A stretch of 16,987 nt of DNA, taken from Bacteroidota bacterium. GTDB taxonomy: Bacteria > Bacteroidota > Bacteroidia > Bacteroidales > B18-G4. Made by a program: the position numbers and the translations under genes. Location of the stretch: positions 1-16,987 of the forward strand of contig QMPN01000036.1 of the NCBI GenBank assembly GCA_003648575.1, read 5' to 3'. This document shows positions 1 through 7,508 of the stretch, piece after piece. Below the pieces are notes generated by a model that was given only the letters and a program-made list of their open reading frames with translations, was not told the DNA's origin and made no database searches. Each line of letters starts with the position of its first letter. Positions within the stretch are counted from its first letter, which is position 1.

Positions 1-1706
1 CTGTCGCTGCCTGCTGCAGGAATATATTCCCTGAGTTTAAACTGCTGTTGTTTGCTCCTGAAGAGTTCAGAGCGAAGACCTACCTTTCCCAGGGCTATCG
101 ACCAAGCAGTCCTGTAGTTTTCGACAAATGATTCCCAGAGGGCATTCATGGAAATATTTCGGGCTTCATCACAAGCAGATTGATACGCTTTTTTATCCAT
201 CCCGAGAAAACCATGCAGGCTGGCACGTATATCTTCAACTACAGCTGAATCATTGCTATCAGTCCTTTCGGAAACCAGTACGCCATGATGCTTCACCTTG
301 AATCCTTCATTTACCCATGCACCAAATCCGGCCAAGGAGGTAGTGATGGTAGGTATGTTGAAAGCGATACTCTCAAGCGGTGTGTATCCCCATGGTTCAT
401 AGTAAGAGGGGAACACCGATACATCAAAGCCAATCAGTGTATCATAATATGGCAGATTAAAGATCCCGTCTCTGCCATCCAGGTATGCCGGCACAAAAAT
501 GATGGTGACCTTATCTTCTGCAGTATTATTCAATCCCTTATCCCGGAAACGCTGTATGCTGGGGTCCTGATCCTGATCAAAGAGGTAATGTGAAAGATAG
601 GGCTGCTCTACGGGGCCGAAAGTATTATTTTCGAGCCTTTCGATAACATCCTGGCGTGGTCCGGCCTGGTTGGCAGGCACTGTAATAAATGCCACCAGGT
701 TTTTCGGGAGTTCCTGCTTATTCAATTCTGCCAGGGCATCGATGAATATATCCATCCCTTTGTTCTTAAACTCATAGCGACCACTGTTGATCACCAGCAG
801 GCTGTCGGATGCCATCTCCCTTCCCGTCACAGCTTCGGCCACGGCGAGAATCTTTTTACGGGCGGCATCCCTTTTCTTGTCAAAGTCTTTCCCTTTCGGG
901 ACAAAAGTATCTTCAAAACCGTTGACTGTGATCACGTCCGGGTCTTTCCCCAGGAACTGACGGCATTCGGCAGCCGTGATCTTGCTCACAGTAGTAAAGC
1001 TATCTGATTCGTTCGCCGATATCGATTCCAGCGACTGTTTGGCTGTCACCCCAAAATCTGCTGCGGTCTTTGCCGGATCATAGCTTTTCAGCTGTCCGTA
1101 CAATGGTAAGCCATTACCGGCCACCGACCTTCCCAGTACGGTGGCATGGCTGGTAAATACCGTTCCAACCTGTGGCACATGCTGTTTGAGGTATAGTCCG
1201 CCCGTTCCTGTCATCCACTCGTGAAACTGGGCAACGATCTTATCGGTGGCGGATAGATTAAACTCATAAAAGCTCTCGATCACCTTTGCTGCGGCATAGC
1301 CGAACATAGCAGGCTCGATATAATCCCACTGTCCGCTCAACGAATCCAGCCTGAACTGTTCCCACAGGTCGAAGAATATCTTGTCTTTCTCACCGAAAAG
1401 GGGTTTAAAATCTACCAGGATAACGACAGGGAATCCACTCACATTCCACCGGCCGGTTCTGATATTAAGCCCCTCGGAGGAAGCTTTTTCCCGCCAGGAA
1501 GCGAATATATTGTTGTCTTCAATAAAATCGGGATGCTCGCTGGTCTCCATCCACACATCAGGGCCGATCAGGATATACTTGTCGCCATAGTCTTCGACGA
1601 TAGTCCTGGCCTTGGTCGACAAAACGGTATAGATGCCACCAACCTTATTACAGATCTCCCAGCTGGTTTCGAATATATAATCGGGTTTTAAGATTTGGTC
1701 ACTCAT
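1..1706 (-). CDS. GT3-family glycogen synthase, 3' end cut by window edge
   Basis: This encodes a eukaryote-type glycogen [starch] synthase, which extends alpha-1,4-glucan chains in the cytoplasm from a sugar nucleotide (UDP-glucose in the characterised eukaryotic members). I translated it directly: 568 codons are visible and no stop is reached before the left edge. Seen in the protein: an N-terminal donor-site motif K21-V-G-G-I preceded by ETSWEIC; S-H187-A-T-V-L-G-R, matching the THATLLGR-type motif of yeast and animal synthases; G309-R-Y-E-F-K-N-K-G, a hallmark of GT3; and the retaining-transferase E437-PWGYTPL-E445 pair (E-x7-E). The ATG at 1706 is chosen because MSDQILKPDYIFETSWE leads straight into the conserved N-terminus. 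It is the last gene of the glycogen set, 110 bases after the dehydrogenase-like gene, with its own likely promoter. GT3 instead of bacterial GlgA (GT5) is typical of Bacteroidota. Family assignment is very secure; the donor sugar is not shown by the sequence. Confidence 0.95.
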   Translation of the reverse strand, partial: MSDQILKPDYIFETSWEICNKVGGIYTVLSTKARTIVEDYGDKYILIGPDVWMETSEHPDFIEDNNIFASWREKASSEGLNIRTGRWNVSGFPVVILVDFKPLFGEKDKIFFDLWEQFRLDSLSGQWDYIEPAMFGYAAAKVIESFYEFNLSATDKIVAQFHEWMTGTGGLYLKQHVPQVGTVFTSHATVLGRSVAGNGLPLYGQLKSYDPAKTAADFGVTAKQSLESISANESDSFTTVSKITAAECRQFLGKDPDVITVNGFEDTFVPKGKDFDKKRDAARKKILAVAEAVTGREMASDSLLVINSGRYEFKNKGMDIFIDALAELNKQELPKNLVAFITVPANQAGPRQDVIERLENNTFGPVEQPYLSHYLFDQDQDPSIQRFRDKGLNNTAEDKVTIIFVPAYLDGRDGIFNLPYYDTLIGFDVSVFPSYYEPWGYTPLESIAFNIPTITTSLAGFGAWVNEGFKVKHHGVLVSERTDSNDSAVVEDIRASLHGFLGMDKKAYQSACDEARNISMNALWESFVENYRTAWSIALGKVGLRSELFRSKQQQFKLREYIPAAGSD

Positions 1707-1727
1707 AGCTTTATTTAAAAATTCCTG

Positions 1728-1735
1728 CAAAAATA
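1728..1735 (-). promoter_or_regulatory. Bacteroidota-type -7 box for the glycogen synthase gene
   Basis: On the minus strand the octamer TATTTTTG matches the Bacteroidota -7 consensus TAnnTTTG exactly. About 20 bases upstream is a T-rich stretch (TTTTTC), a weak match to the TTTG-type -33 element. The box sits 21 bases before the ATG at 1706, which leaves a leader of only about 15 bases. It lies in the 110-base gap after the dehydrogenase-like gene, the only long gap in the glycogen set, so the synthase may be expressed separately from the four upstream genes. The consensus is short and A/T-rich, so chance is possible. Confidence 0.5.
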
Positions 1736-1816
1736 TACTAATTCATATACGGCATGAAAAATATTTTTAACACGCCCGAATGCCTCTTAGCATTCAATTC
1801 TAAAACAATTTTTTGA

Positions 1817-2593
1817 TTAGCCCAGGGAGTATCGCGTGCTTCCACCATCCAGTGAATACACCTGTCCTGTTACGAATGACGACAGGGGCGATAACAACCA
1901 GGCTGCCAGTGATGCGAATTCGTCCGGATCACCGATTTTTCCTGCCGGGATGTCGGCAATGGTTTGTTCTCTTGCTTGTTCGAATGTGATTCCCTGCAGC
2001 ACGCTCGTCTTCTTAAAAAGACGGTCTACAGCAGCAGTTTCATGGTATCCGGGGCCGATCAGGTTTACGGTTATTCCTTCTTCTGCCACTTCCAGGGCCA
2101 GGGTCTTAGCAGCTCCCGCTACGGCCATCCGCAGCGAATTACTCAGTACCAGGTTTTCGATGGGCTGCTTCACTGTTGAGCTCTCACTAAACAGTATGCG
2201 TCCATACTTTTGTTTCCTGAAGGCAGGCAGTAGCCTTTTTACCAGGTCAACCTTCCAGCGCAAGATCAGACGGTAGGCTTCATCCCAATATTCCATCTGC
2301 GTTTCTTCAAACGACATGGCTGGCGGTCCACCTGCATTTACAAATACGCCTGAAAGCTCCCGGTCGCTCAGAAGACCAAGGATACGACCTATGGTCTCCT
2401 CCTCCGTAACATTTCCACAAAGTATTTCTGCCCTGCCGGGATATTGATTGAGCAGTTCCTCCAGCTTATTTTCCCTTCTGGCTATTGCTATCACCTTAGC
2501 ACCCTGCTCCAGCAAGGTACGTGCAACCGCATTTCCAAGGCCGGAACTGGCTCCGGTTACAATAAATAATTGTTTTTCTATTTTAAGATCCAT
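1817..2593 (-). CDS. SDR-family oxidoreductase-like protein lacking the YxxxK motif
   Basis: This 258-residue protein has the Rossmann fold of the short-chain dehydrogenase/reductase family. Seen: the nucleotide-binding TGASSGLG at residues 13-20, the structural VNAGG at 85-89, a conserved serine segment SESST at 136-140, and the C-terminal GQVYSLDGG at 243-251. Where classical members carry catalytic Tyr-x-x-x-Lys, this one reads LSNSLR (150-155), with neither tyrosine nor lysine. A subgroup of 3-oxoacyl-ACP-reductase-like SDRs is known to share this deviation (often SNxxR), so it is probably a conserved feature rather than decay; substrate is unknown. It starts 5 bases after the GH57 stop and is almost certainly co-transcribed with the glycogen genes, which suggests but does not prove a related role. 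The reading frame is intact and the length normal for the family. Confidence 0.88.
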   Translation of the reverse strand: MDLKIEKQLFIVTGASSGLGNAVARTLLEQGAKVIAIARRENKLEELLNQYPGRAEILCGNVTEEETIGRILGLLSDRELSGVFVNAGGPPAMSFEETQMEYWDEAYRLILRWKVDLVKRLLPAFRKQKYGRILFSESSTVKQPIENLVLSNSLRMAVAGAAKTLALEVAEEGITVNLIGPGYHETAAVDRLFKKTSVLQGITFEQAREQTIADIPAGKIGDPDEFASLAAWLLSPLSSFVTGQVYSLDGGSTRYSLG

Positions 2594-2598
2594 CCCCG

Positions 2599-4068
2599 CT
2601 ATTTAAAGAGTTTCCTGAGCTCTTTTTCAACATTATCTGTATACTTGAGCAAATCCGATTTCTTCACCTTTTTGATCTCATCCTGCAATTGCTCATACTT
2701 TTTCTTTGCACGTACACCCAGGTTAGGGATGATGCGTTCCCTGACATCATCAGTGGTATTCTGTAAAACCAGTACCAGCTCGTCCACATCTACTTTGCTT
2801 ATCAATTCCTTGACCTTTGTGTTCGACATGTCGACCACATTTTTTAAGCTTTGTTCAGCTTGCTTCTGGAAGCTTGGCTCCTTGTAATTTTCATCTACCC
2901 TGATTACGAAGTCGGAAAGCACATTCATATAGTTGATAAATGCTTCGTATGGGGTTCCGTAAGGGTTGAAATACTTATGTACATCGCCATCGGAGAACCA
3001 CTTGGTACACATATAGTAGAAGTGATCGGATGTTTGCAGGTAGATCCAGTCGCGTTTGATATCAGGATCATCGCAATGTTCTACCTTTTCTTTGATAGAG
3101 TACAGCTTATCGAAGGCCTCATCCTGTAGCTCATTTCCAAGCCATGCTGTGAGGTCTCTTTCCTCATCAGCCCATGAGATGGGATAAGGAACATGCACCG
3201 ATGATACCGGCTGTAGCTTTTTACCCAGTTCTGAAGGGGTGTTGAAGGTAAAGTTTGAATCTGAGAACACCCTTCCCGGCAGGGCACGCATAAATTCAAA
3301 GATGCCTGTTTCCGGCCATTGGTGTTCACCAAAGGTTTCATAATCCATGAAGAGGTTCACCACTTCTTCTTCTGGGTCAATATCGTTCAGCCAACCAACA
3401 AATTTCTCAGTTGTCATCGGCCATTCAGGCCAGCTCTGTTGTGAAAACCTGAAAGCAATGTCATCGCTCAGTCGGAAGTTCTTCAGCAGCAACTTCAGCT
3501 TAGGGTTGATGGCGTTGGAATACATGTAGTTCGGGCTTTTCCATCCCAGCACATGCTTGGCTCCTTCGGTCAGCATGAGGTCAAAACCCATCTCGGCCAC
3601 CATCTCCCCTATCCCGTCTGAATATATCAGCTCGGTATTTCTGAAAGTTGTAGGTGTTTGTCCGAAGTGTTTTTCCACCTTTTTCTTCTGCATCTCTACT
3701 TGTTCAAAAAACTCTTCTTTGCTCTTTAGTGCAACGAGGGCATGTCCGTGGGTTTCAGCAATAAACTCCACATTACCCGTTGCTGCCAGAGCCTTGAAGC
3801 TATCCAGCACATCAGGTGCATAGGCTTCGAACTGGTCGATAGCCGTTCCTGAGATGGAGAAGCTCACCTTAAAGGCAGAGCCATATTCATTGATCAGGTC
3901 CAGCAGCACCTGGTTCATAGGGATGTAACATTTATCAGCCACCCTCCTCATGATAAAACTGTTCTGCTGCTCATCATAATAATGATGGTCGGCGCCGATA
4001 TCGAAAAAACGGTAGGTCTTCAGCCTGTATGGCTGATGTACCTGGAAATAAAAACAAATTGACCTCAT
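2599..4068 (-). CDS. GH57-family glycoside hydrolase (alpha-amylase/glucanotransferase type)
   Basis: This 489-residue protein belongs to GH57, retaining enzymes acting on alpha-1,4-glucans (alpha-amylase, 4-alpha-glucanotransferase and branching enzyme occur in the family). The conserved regions appear in order: HQPY (11-14), ETHGH (105-109), FRNTE with the presumed nucleophile Glu146, FMDYETFG with the presumed acid/base Asp242, and [15 protein letters not shown] from about residue 298. The last 90 residues are charged and helical without recognisable motifs. There is no signal peptide, so it should act on intracellular glycogen or maltodextrin. I chose the ATG at 4068, giving [14 protein letters not shown]; an upstream TTG at 4083 would add only five residues and lies 5 bases from the previous stop. 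The gap to the GT4 gene is 20 bases and to the next gene 5 bases, so it is in the operon. Which of the family's reactions it performs cannot be decided from sequence. Confidence 0.93.
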   Translation of the reverse strand: MRSICFYFQVHQPYRLKTYRFFDIGADHHYYDEQQNSFIMRRVADKCYIPMNQVLLDLINEYGSAFKVSFSISGTAIDQFEAYAPDVLDSFKALAATGNVEFIAETHGHALVALKSKEEFFEQVEMQKKKVEKHFGQTPTTFRNTELIYSDGIGEMVAEMGFDLMLTEGAKHVLGWKSPNYMYSNAINPKLKLLLKNFRLSDDIAFRFSQQSWPEWPMTTEKFVGWLNDIDPEEEVVNLFMDYETFGEHQWPETGIFEFMRALPGRVFSDSNFTFNTPSELGKKLQPVSSVHVPYPISWADEERDLTAWLGNELQDEAFDKLYSIKEKVEHCDDPDIKRDWIYLQTSDHFYYMCTKWFSDGDVHKYFNPYGTPYEAFINYMNVLSDFVIRVDENYKEPSFQKQAEQSLKNVVDMSNTKVKELISKVDVDELVLVLQNTTDDVRERIIPNLGVRAKKKYEQLQDEIKKVKKSDLLKYTDNVEKELRKLFK

Positions 4069-4088
4069 ATTCTTATACTTCAATGATC

Positions 4089-5366
4089 TTATAATACACT
4101 TTCATAAACTTCTTTAACCTTGACGGCCGCATTCTCCCATTTCAGGTTGTCGACCTCAGTCCTTCCATAACGTCTGAACATCTTCGACAGGCCATCATAA
4201 TGCAGCAATCCATAGATACTGTCGGCCATGGCATCCACATCCCAGAAATCAATTTTCAGGGCATGTACCAGTATCTCGGAAACGCCTGATTGTTTGGAGA
4301 TGACCACAGGAACGTTTGATCGCATAGCTTCCAGGGGCACGATACCGAAAGGTTCAGATACCGAGGGCATCACGAACACATCGCTCAGGCCAAACATATG
4401 ATCCACATCATCCCCTTTCAGGAAACCAGTGAAATGGAAGCGGTCGCCCATCTTTAGTTCAGCCACACGGCGTATGGTTTTATTCATCATGTCGCCGCTC
4501 CCTGCCATCACGAAACGGACGTTCGGGTCTTTATCAAGTACTTTTCTTGCAGCTTCCACGAAATAGTCGGGGCCCTTCTGGAAAGTGATCCTTCCAAGGA
4601 AGGTAACCACCTTTTCCTTTACTCCACGCTGATACTGCTGATCAGACTTATCGCTGGGCTCAACAGCATTATATGCTACAGATACTTTATCGGGATCGAT
4701 ACCATATTTTTCGATGACGATATTGCGGGTAAGCTTGCTGACTGCGATCACACGGTCGGCTTCTTCCATGCCCTTGCGTTCAAGATCATAAACATTCTGG
4801 TTTATATTCTCTCCTGAACGGTCGAATTCGGTGGCATGCATATGAACAATGAGTGGCTTTCCGCTTACGCTTTTGGCAGCAATGCCTGCAGCATAAGTCA
4901 GCCAGTCGTGGGCGTGGATCACATCAAACTCCTGAGTGGCAGCTACGGCAGAGGCAATGAGGGCATAGCGCTTCACCTCATCCATCAGGTCGGTACCGTA
5001 TTCCCCTGAGAATTCGAATTTCTTTGAAAGCACAGTATCTTCGCTGCTTTGCAACTCCAGTTCATTCGCTTCCATGATCCTTTTGAACTCTTCCGGTCCT
5101 ACGTATGGGATCAGGTTGGACCCGATCTCCATATAGGTGATGCGCTGCCAGTATTCTTCATACTTCTTATCCTTGAAGTCAACGCTGATGTCGCTTGCGT
5201 TGATCAGGCGTACGGCTTGCTGGTCTTCATCACCATATGCTTTGGGAACAACGAATAACACCTCCACATCATGCTTCATCAGGCCCTTGGTCATGCCGTA
5301 GCAAGCTGTACCCAGGCCCCCTGTGATGTGTGGAGGAAATTCCCATCCGAACATTAAAACTTTCAT
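4089..5366 (-). CDS. GT4-family glycosyltransferase of the glycogen cluster
   Basis: This 425-residue GT-B glycosyltransferase resembles bacterial glycogen synthases at its N-terminus and GT4 enzymes in its C-terminal half. Seen: WEFPPHITGGLG (8-19) with the GGLG loop that contacts the donor phosphates; HAHDWLT (151-157); the donor-site segment GRITFQKGPD (258-267) with Arg259 and Lys264; and E338-PFGIVPL-E346, the E-x7-E pair of retaining GT-B enzymes. There is no signal peptide or membrane helix, so it acts in the cytoplasm. It lies 22 bases after the debranching-enzyme gene and 20 bases before the GH57 gene, so it is in the same operon. In this setting it probably makes or extends an alpha-glucan (a second glycogen or maltodextrin synthase), but the donor and acceptor are inferred. 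The ATG at 5366 gives the expected MKVLMFGWEFPP start. Confidence 0.92.
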   Translation of the reverse strand: MKVLMFGWEFPPHITGGLGTACYGMTKGLMKHDVEVLFVVPKAYGDEDQQAVRLINASDISVDFKDKKYEEYWQRITYMEIGSNLIPYVGPEEFKRIMEANELELQSSEDTVLSKKFEFSGEYGTDLMDEVKRYALIASAVAATQEFDVIHAHDWLTYAAGIAAKSVSGKPLIVHMHATEFDRSGENINQNVYDLERKGMEEADRVIAVSKLTRNIVIEKYGIDPDKVSVAYNAVEPSDKSDQQYQRGVKEKVVTFLGRITFQKGPDYFVEAARKVLDKDPNVRFVMAGSGDMMNKTIRRVAELKMGDRFHFTGFLKGDDVDHMFGLSDVFVMPSVSEPFGIVPLEAMRSNVPVVISKQSGVSEILVHALKIDFWDVDAMADSIYGLLHYDGLSKMFRRYGRTEVDNLKWENAAVKVKEVYESVL

Positions 5367-5388
5367 CTGCCGATCAATATATAATTTA

Positions 5389-7344
5389 TTACTTCTTTTT
5401 CTTCTTGTACTCTTTCAAGAGGGCGTTGGTCCTTAGCAGTTCCGATACGCTCCATGCCTGTGAAATAGTTCCACCGGGGAGGTGCGGGGGATCGCCGTCA
5501 TAAACTTCCGATATAGAACCTATGCCGGCCTCTGTCATTACTTCTTCAAATCCTTTGTACAGACCATTAATATAATTAACACCACCCTTACCATGCATCC
5601 TGAGATAGGCTTCGGAAAAATGTCCAAACAACCATGGCCATACCGTTCCTTGATGGTAGGCCTTGTCGCGCTCTACCTGACTCCCAAAATAGATGCCCTT
5701 ATAATTGATATTTTTGGGTGACAAGGTCCTCAAACCACGTGGTGTGACAAGTTCCTTTTGTACCACATCCAAAATACCCATACATATCTCTTCACCCACT
5801 GCCCTGTATGGCAATGATGCCGCGATGATCTGGTTAGGGCGTACCGACCAGTCTGCACCATCGACGCCTACATAATCTGCCAGGTATCCACGGCCTTTAT
5901 CCCAGAATGTCTGAGTAAATGATTCCGGGATCATATCTGCAATATCTTTCCACTGCCCAATAAATTTCTCATCTCCTGCTGCCTCAGCGAGCTCCATGCT
6001 GAACATGATGGCATTATACCAAAGGGCATTAATCTCGACAGGCATACCAATACGAGGCGTAACTGCTTTTCCGTCTACCATGGCATCCATCCATGTAAGA
6101 GCATGCCCCTGCGTTCCGGCCCAGATCAGGCCATTGTCCTGCATATGGATATCAAAATCTGTCCCAGCCCTGAATCCGTCGAGGATCATTTTCATTTTGC
6201 GGCTGTATGCACTCCAGACAGCCTTTTTATCACCTGTGTGTTCAGCATATTGCTGAAGCGTCCAGAAAAACCACAGTGGGGCATCAACGGAATTGTATGC
6301 CGAGTCATTCCCTTCCCCGATATTCGGGAATAAAGGGCCTTTGAGGTCAGCAATCATGGAATCGATCACTGCCTTGCATGTCTTTGCATCATCATTGAAC
6401 AAAGTCAATCCCGGCAGGGCGATAAAAGTATCCCTGCCCCATCGGCCAAACCACGGAAAACCGGCTACCACCCAGGTCTTGTTATCACGCTTGATAATAA
6501 ACTGCTGCGCAGAATTTGCCAGGCAGTTCTCAAAATTATCACGGGGTGTACGTTTTTTTACCTCCGCAGTGAAGGAACGCTTGATGCCTGCGGGCTTCAC
6601 CTCAGAAGTCCCGGCGCAGAATACAATGCTTTCGCCCTTTTTGATCTCAGTTTCAAAGAATCCCGGCACAAAAAGATCTTCCTGGAAATCGTAGCCACGT
6701 TCCATCTCCTCCTGGTACTCGATATTGTAATACCATTCCGGGTTGTGGATGTAGTCAACCTCTTTTGAAAATTGCATAAACAAAGGGGTATACCCATTGT
6801 ACAAACGTACGCTGATCCCGTTGGGTACTTTGCGATGCTTGTCATTGATATCGAAATTTGCTTTCGAAAGCTTATGCATATTCCTGAATGCCAGGAAAGG
6901 GTTAAACCTTAAGCTCGTTGGCGAATTTGCATCTTCAAGGGTATAGCGGATCATGATCCTGTCAGAAGCTTCAGAAAAGATCATTTCCTTCCTGAGCAAT
7001 ACCCCACCAACCCTGTAAAGAATATTTGGGATAGGTTCGGTATTGAAATCACGGATATATTTATGGCCACCGGGATTATAAACGCCACCCGGGTATTTGT
7101 GGATACCAAGGTTAAAGCCGGCATCATGTTGTATCACCACCTCATCCATATTCGACAATAAGACATGATTCTCATTATCGATGCCCGGTTGGGGCGCGAT
7201 GAGAAGTCCATGATACTTCCTTGTATTGCAACCGATAATGGTACGACTGGAGTATGCTCCCGCCCGGTTGGACCTGATCAGTTCCCTCTTAAGGGAATAT
7301 CCCAGGTTTATTAGCTGGTTTTTATCAAATTCGATGTAACTCAT
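5389..7344 (-). CDS. Glycogen debranching enzyme (GH133-type amylo-alpha-1,6-glucosidase)
   Basis: This 651-residue protein is an archaeal/bacterial-type glycogen debranching enzyme with an N-terminal GDE_N-like beta domain (about 10-230) and a C-terminal (alpha/alpha)6-barrel GDE_C domain (about 275-645). Seen: SNRAGAYSSRTIIGCNTRKYHGLL around 25-48, the start typical of the family; GFPWFGRWGRDT (295-306); TWMDAM (417-422); PVEINALWYNA (435-445); and ISEVYDGDPPHLPGG (611-625), which carries acidic residues expected in the active site. It would hydrolyse alpha-1,6 branch points of intracellular glycogen; no signal peptide is present. It is the first gene of the minus-strand operon, preceded by a good -7 box, and the GT4 gene follows after 22 bases. 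The protein ends in a short lysine run (KEYKKKKK). Its length is normal for the bacterial family and far shorter than eukaryotic bifunctional enzymes. Confidence 0.95.
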   Translation of the reverse strand: MSYIEFDKNQLINLGYSLKRELIRSNRAGAYSSRTIIGCNTRKYHGLLIAPQPGIDNENHVLLSNMDEVVIQHDAGFNLGIHKYPGGVYNPGGHKYIRDFNTEPIPNILYRVGGVLLRKEMIFSEASDRIMIRYTLEDANSPTSLRFNPFLAFRNMHKLSKANFDINDKHRKVPNGISVRLYNGYTPLFMQFSKEVDYIHNPEWYYNIEYQEEMERGYDFQEDLFVPGFFETEIKKGESIVFCAGTSEVKPAGIKRSFTAEVKKRTPRDNFENCLANSAQQFIIKRDNKTWVVAGFPWFGRWGRDTFIALPGLTLFNDDAKTCKAVIDSMIADLKGPLFPNIGEGNDSAYNSVDAPLWFFWTLQQYAEHTGDKKAVWSAYSRKMKMILDGFRAGTDFDIHMQDNGLIWAGTQGHALTWMDAMVDGKAVTPRIGMPVEINALWYNAIMFSMELAEAAGDEKFIGQWKDIADMIPESFTQTFWDKGRGYLADYVGVDGADWSVRPNQIIAASLPYRAVGEEICMGILDVVQKELVTPRGLRTLSPKNINYKGIYFGSQVERDKAYHQGTVWPWLFGHFSEAYLRMHGKGGVNYINGLYKGFEEVMTEAGIGSISEVYDGDPPHLPGGTISQAWSVSELLRTNALLKEYKKKKK

Positions 7345-7386
7345 TTCTTAAAACAATTGCCTGATTTCTACGCGATCAACGTGCTG

Positions 7387-7394
7387 CAAAATTA
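7387..7394 (-). promoter_or_regulatory. Bacteroidota-type -7 box for the glycogen operon
   Basis: On the minus strand TAATTTTG matches TAnnTTTG exactly, 42 bases before the debranching-enzyme ATG. A TTTATA stretch about 18-20 bases further upstream is only a weak -33 candidate. This would drive the four-gene operon running down to 1817. It lies in the 164-base region (7345-7508) shared with the divergent S9 peptidase gene; that region is A/T-rich in its middle (about 7410-7453), and I see no clear matching box for the plus-strand gene. Confidence 0.5.
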
Positions 7395-7508
7395 GCTCTT
7401 TTTTATCTGGTATAAATAAATATTATACATAATTAACATAAAATTAATAAATTGGGTGAGCTTTCAGCGATATTCACATTCAAATCACAATTGTTAGCTA
7501 GATATATA

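Noticed and set aside
1836..2276. 146-codon plus-strand frame opposite the SDR gene, and other long antisense frames such as 285-593, 6293-6694 and 9747-10163
   Set aside because: They lie entirely inside well-supported genes on the other strand, have no recognisable domains, and are expected shadows.
4069..4083. TTG start for the GH57 gene
   Set aside because: It adds five residues (MKYKN) before a Met that gives the family-like start [14 protein letters not shown]; the ATG at 4068 is preferred.
7452..7508. TTG start for the S9 peptidase
   Set aside because: It would place 19 extra residues in front of a textbook signal peptide; the ATG at 7509 is preferred.
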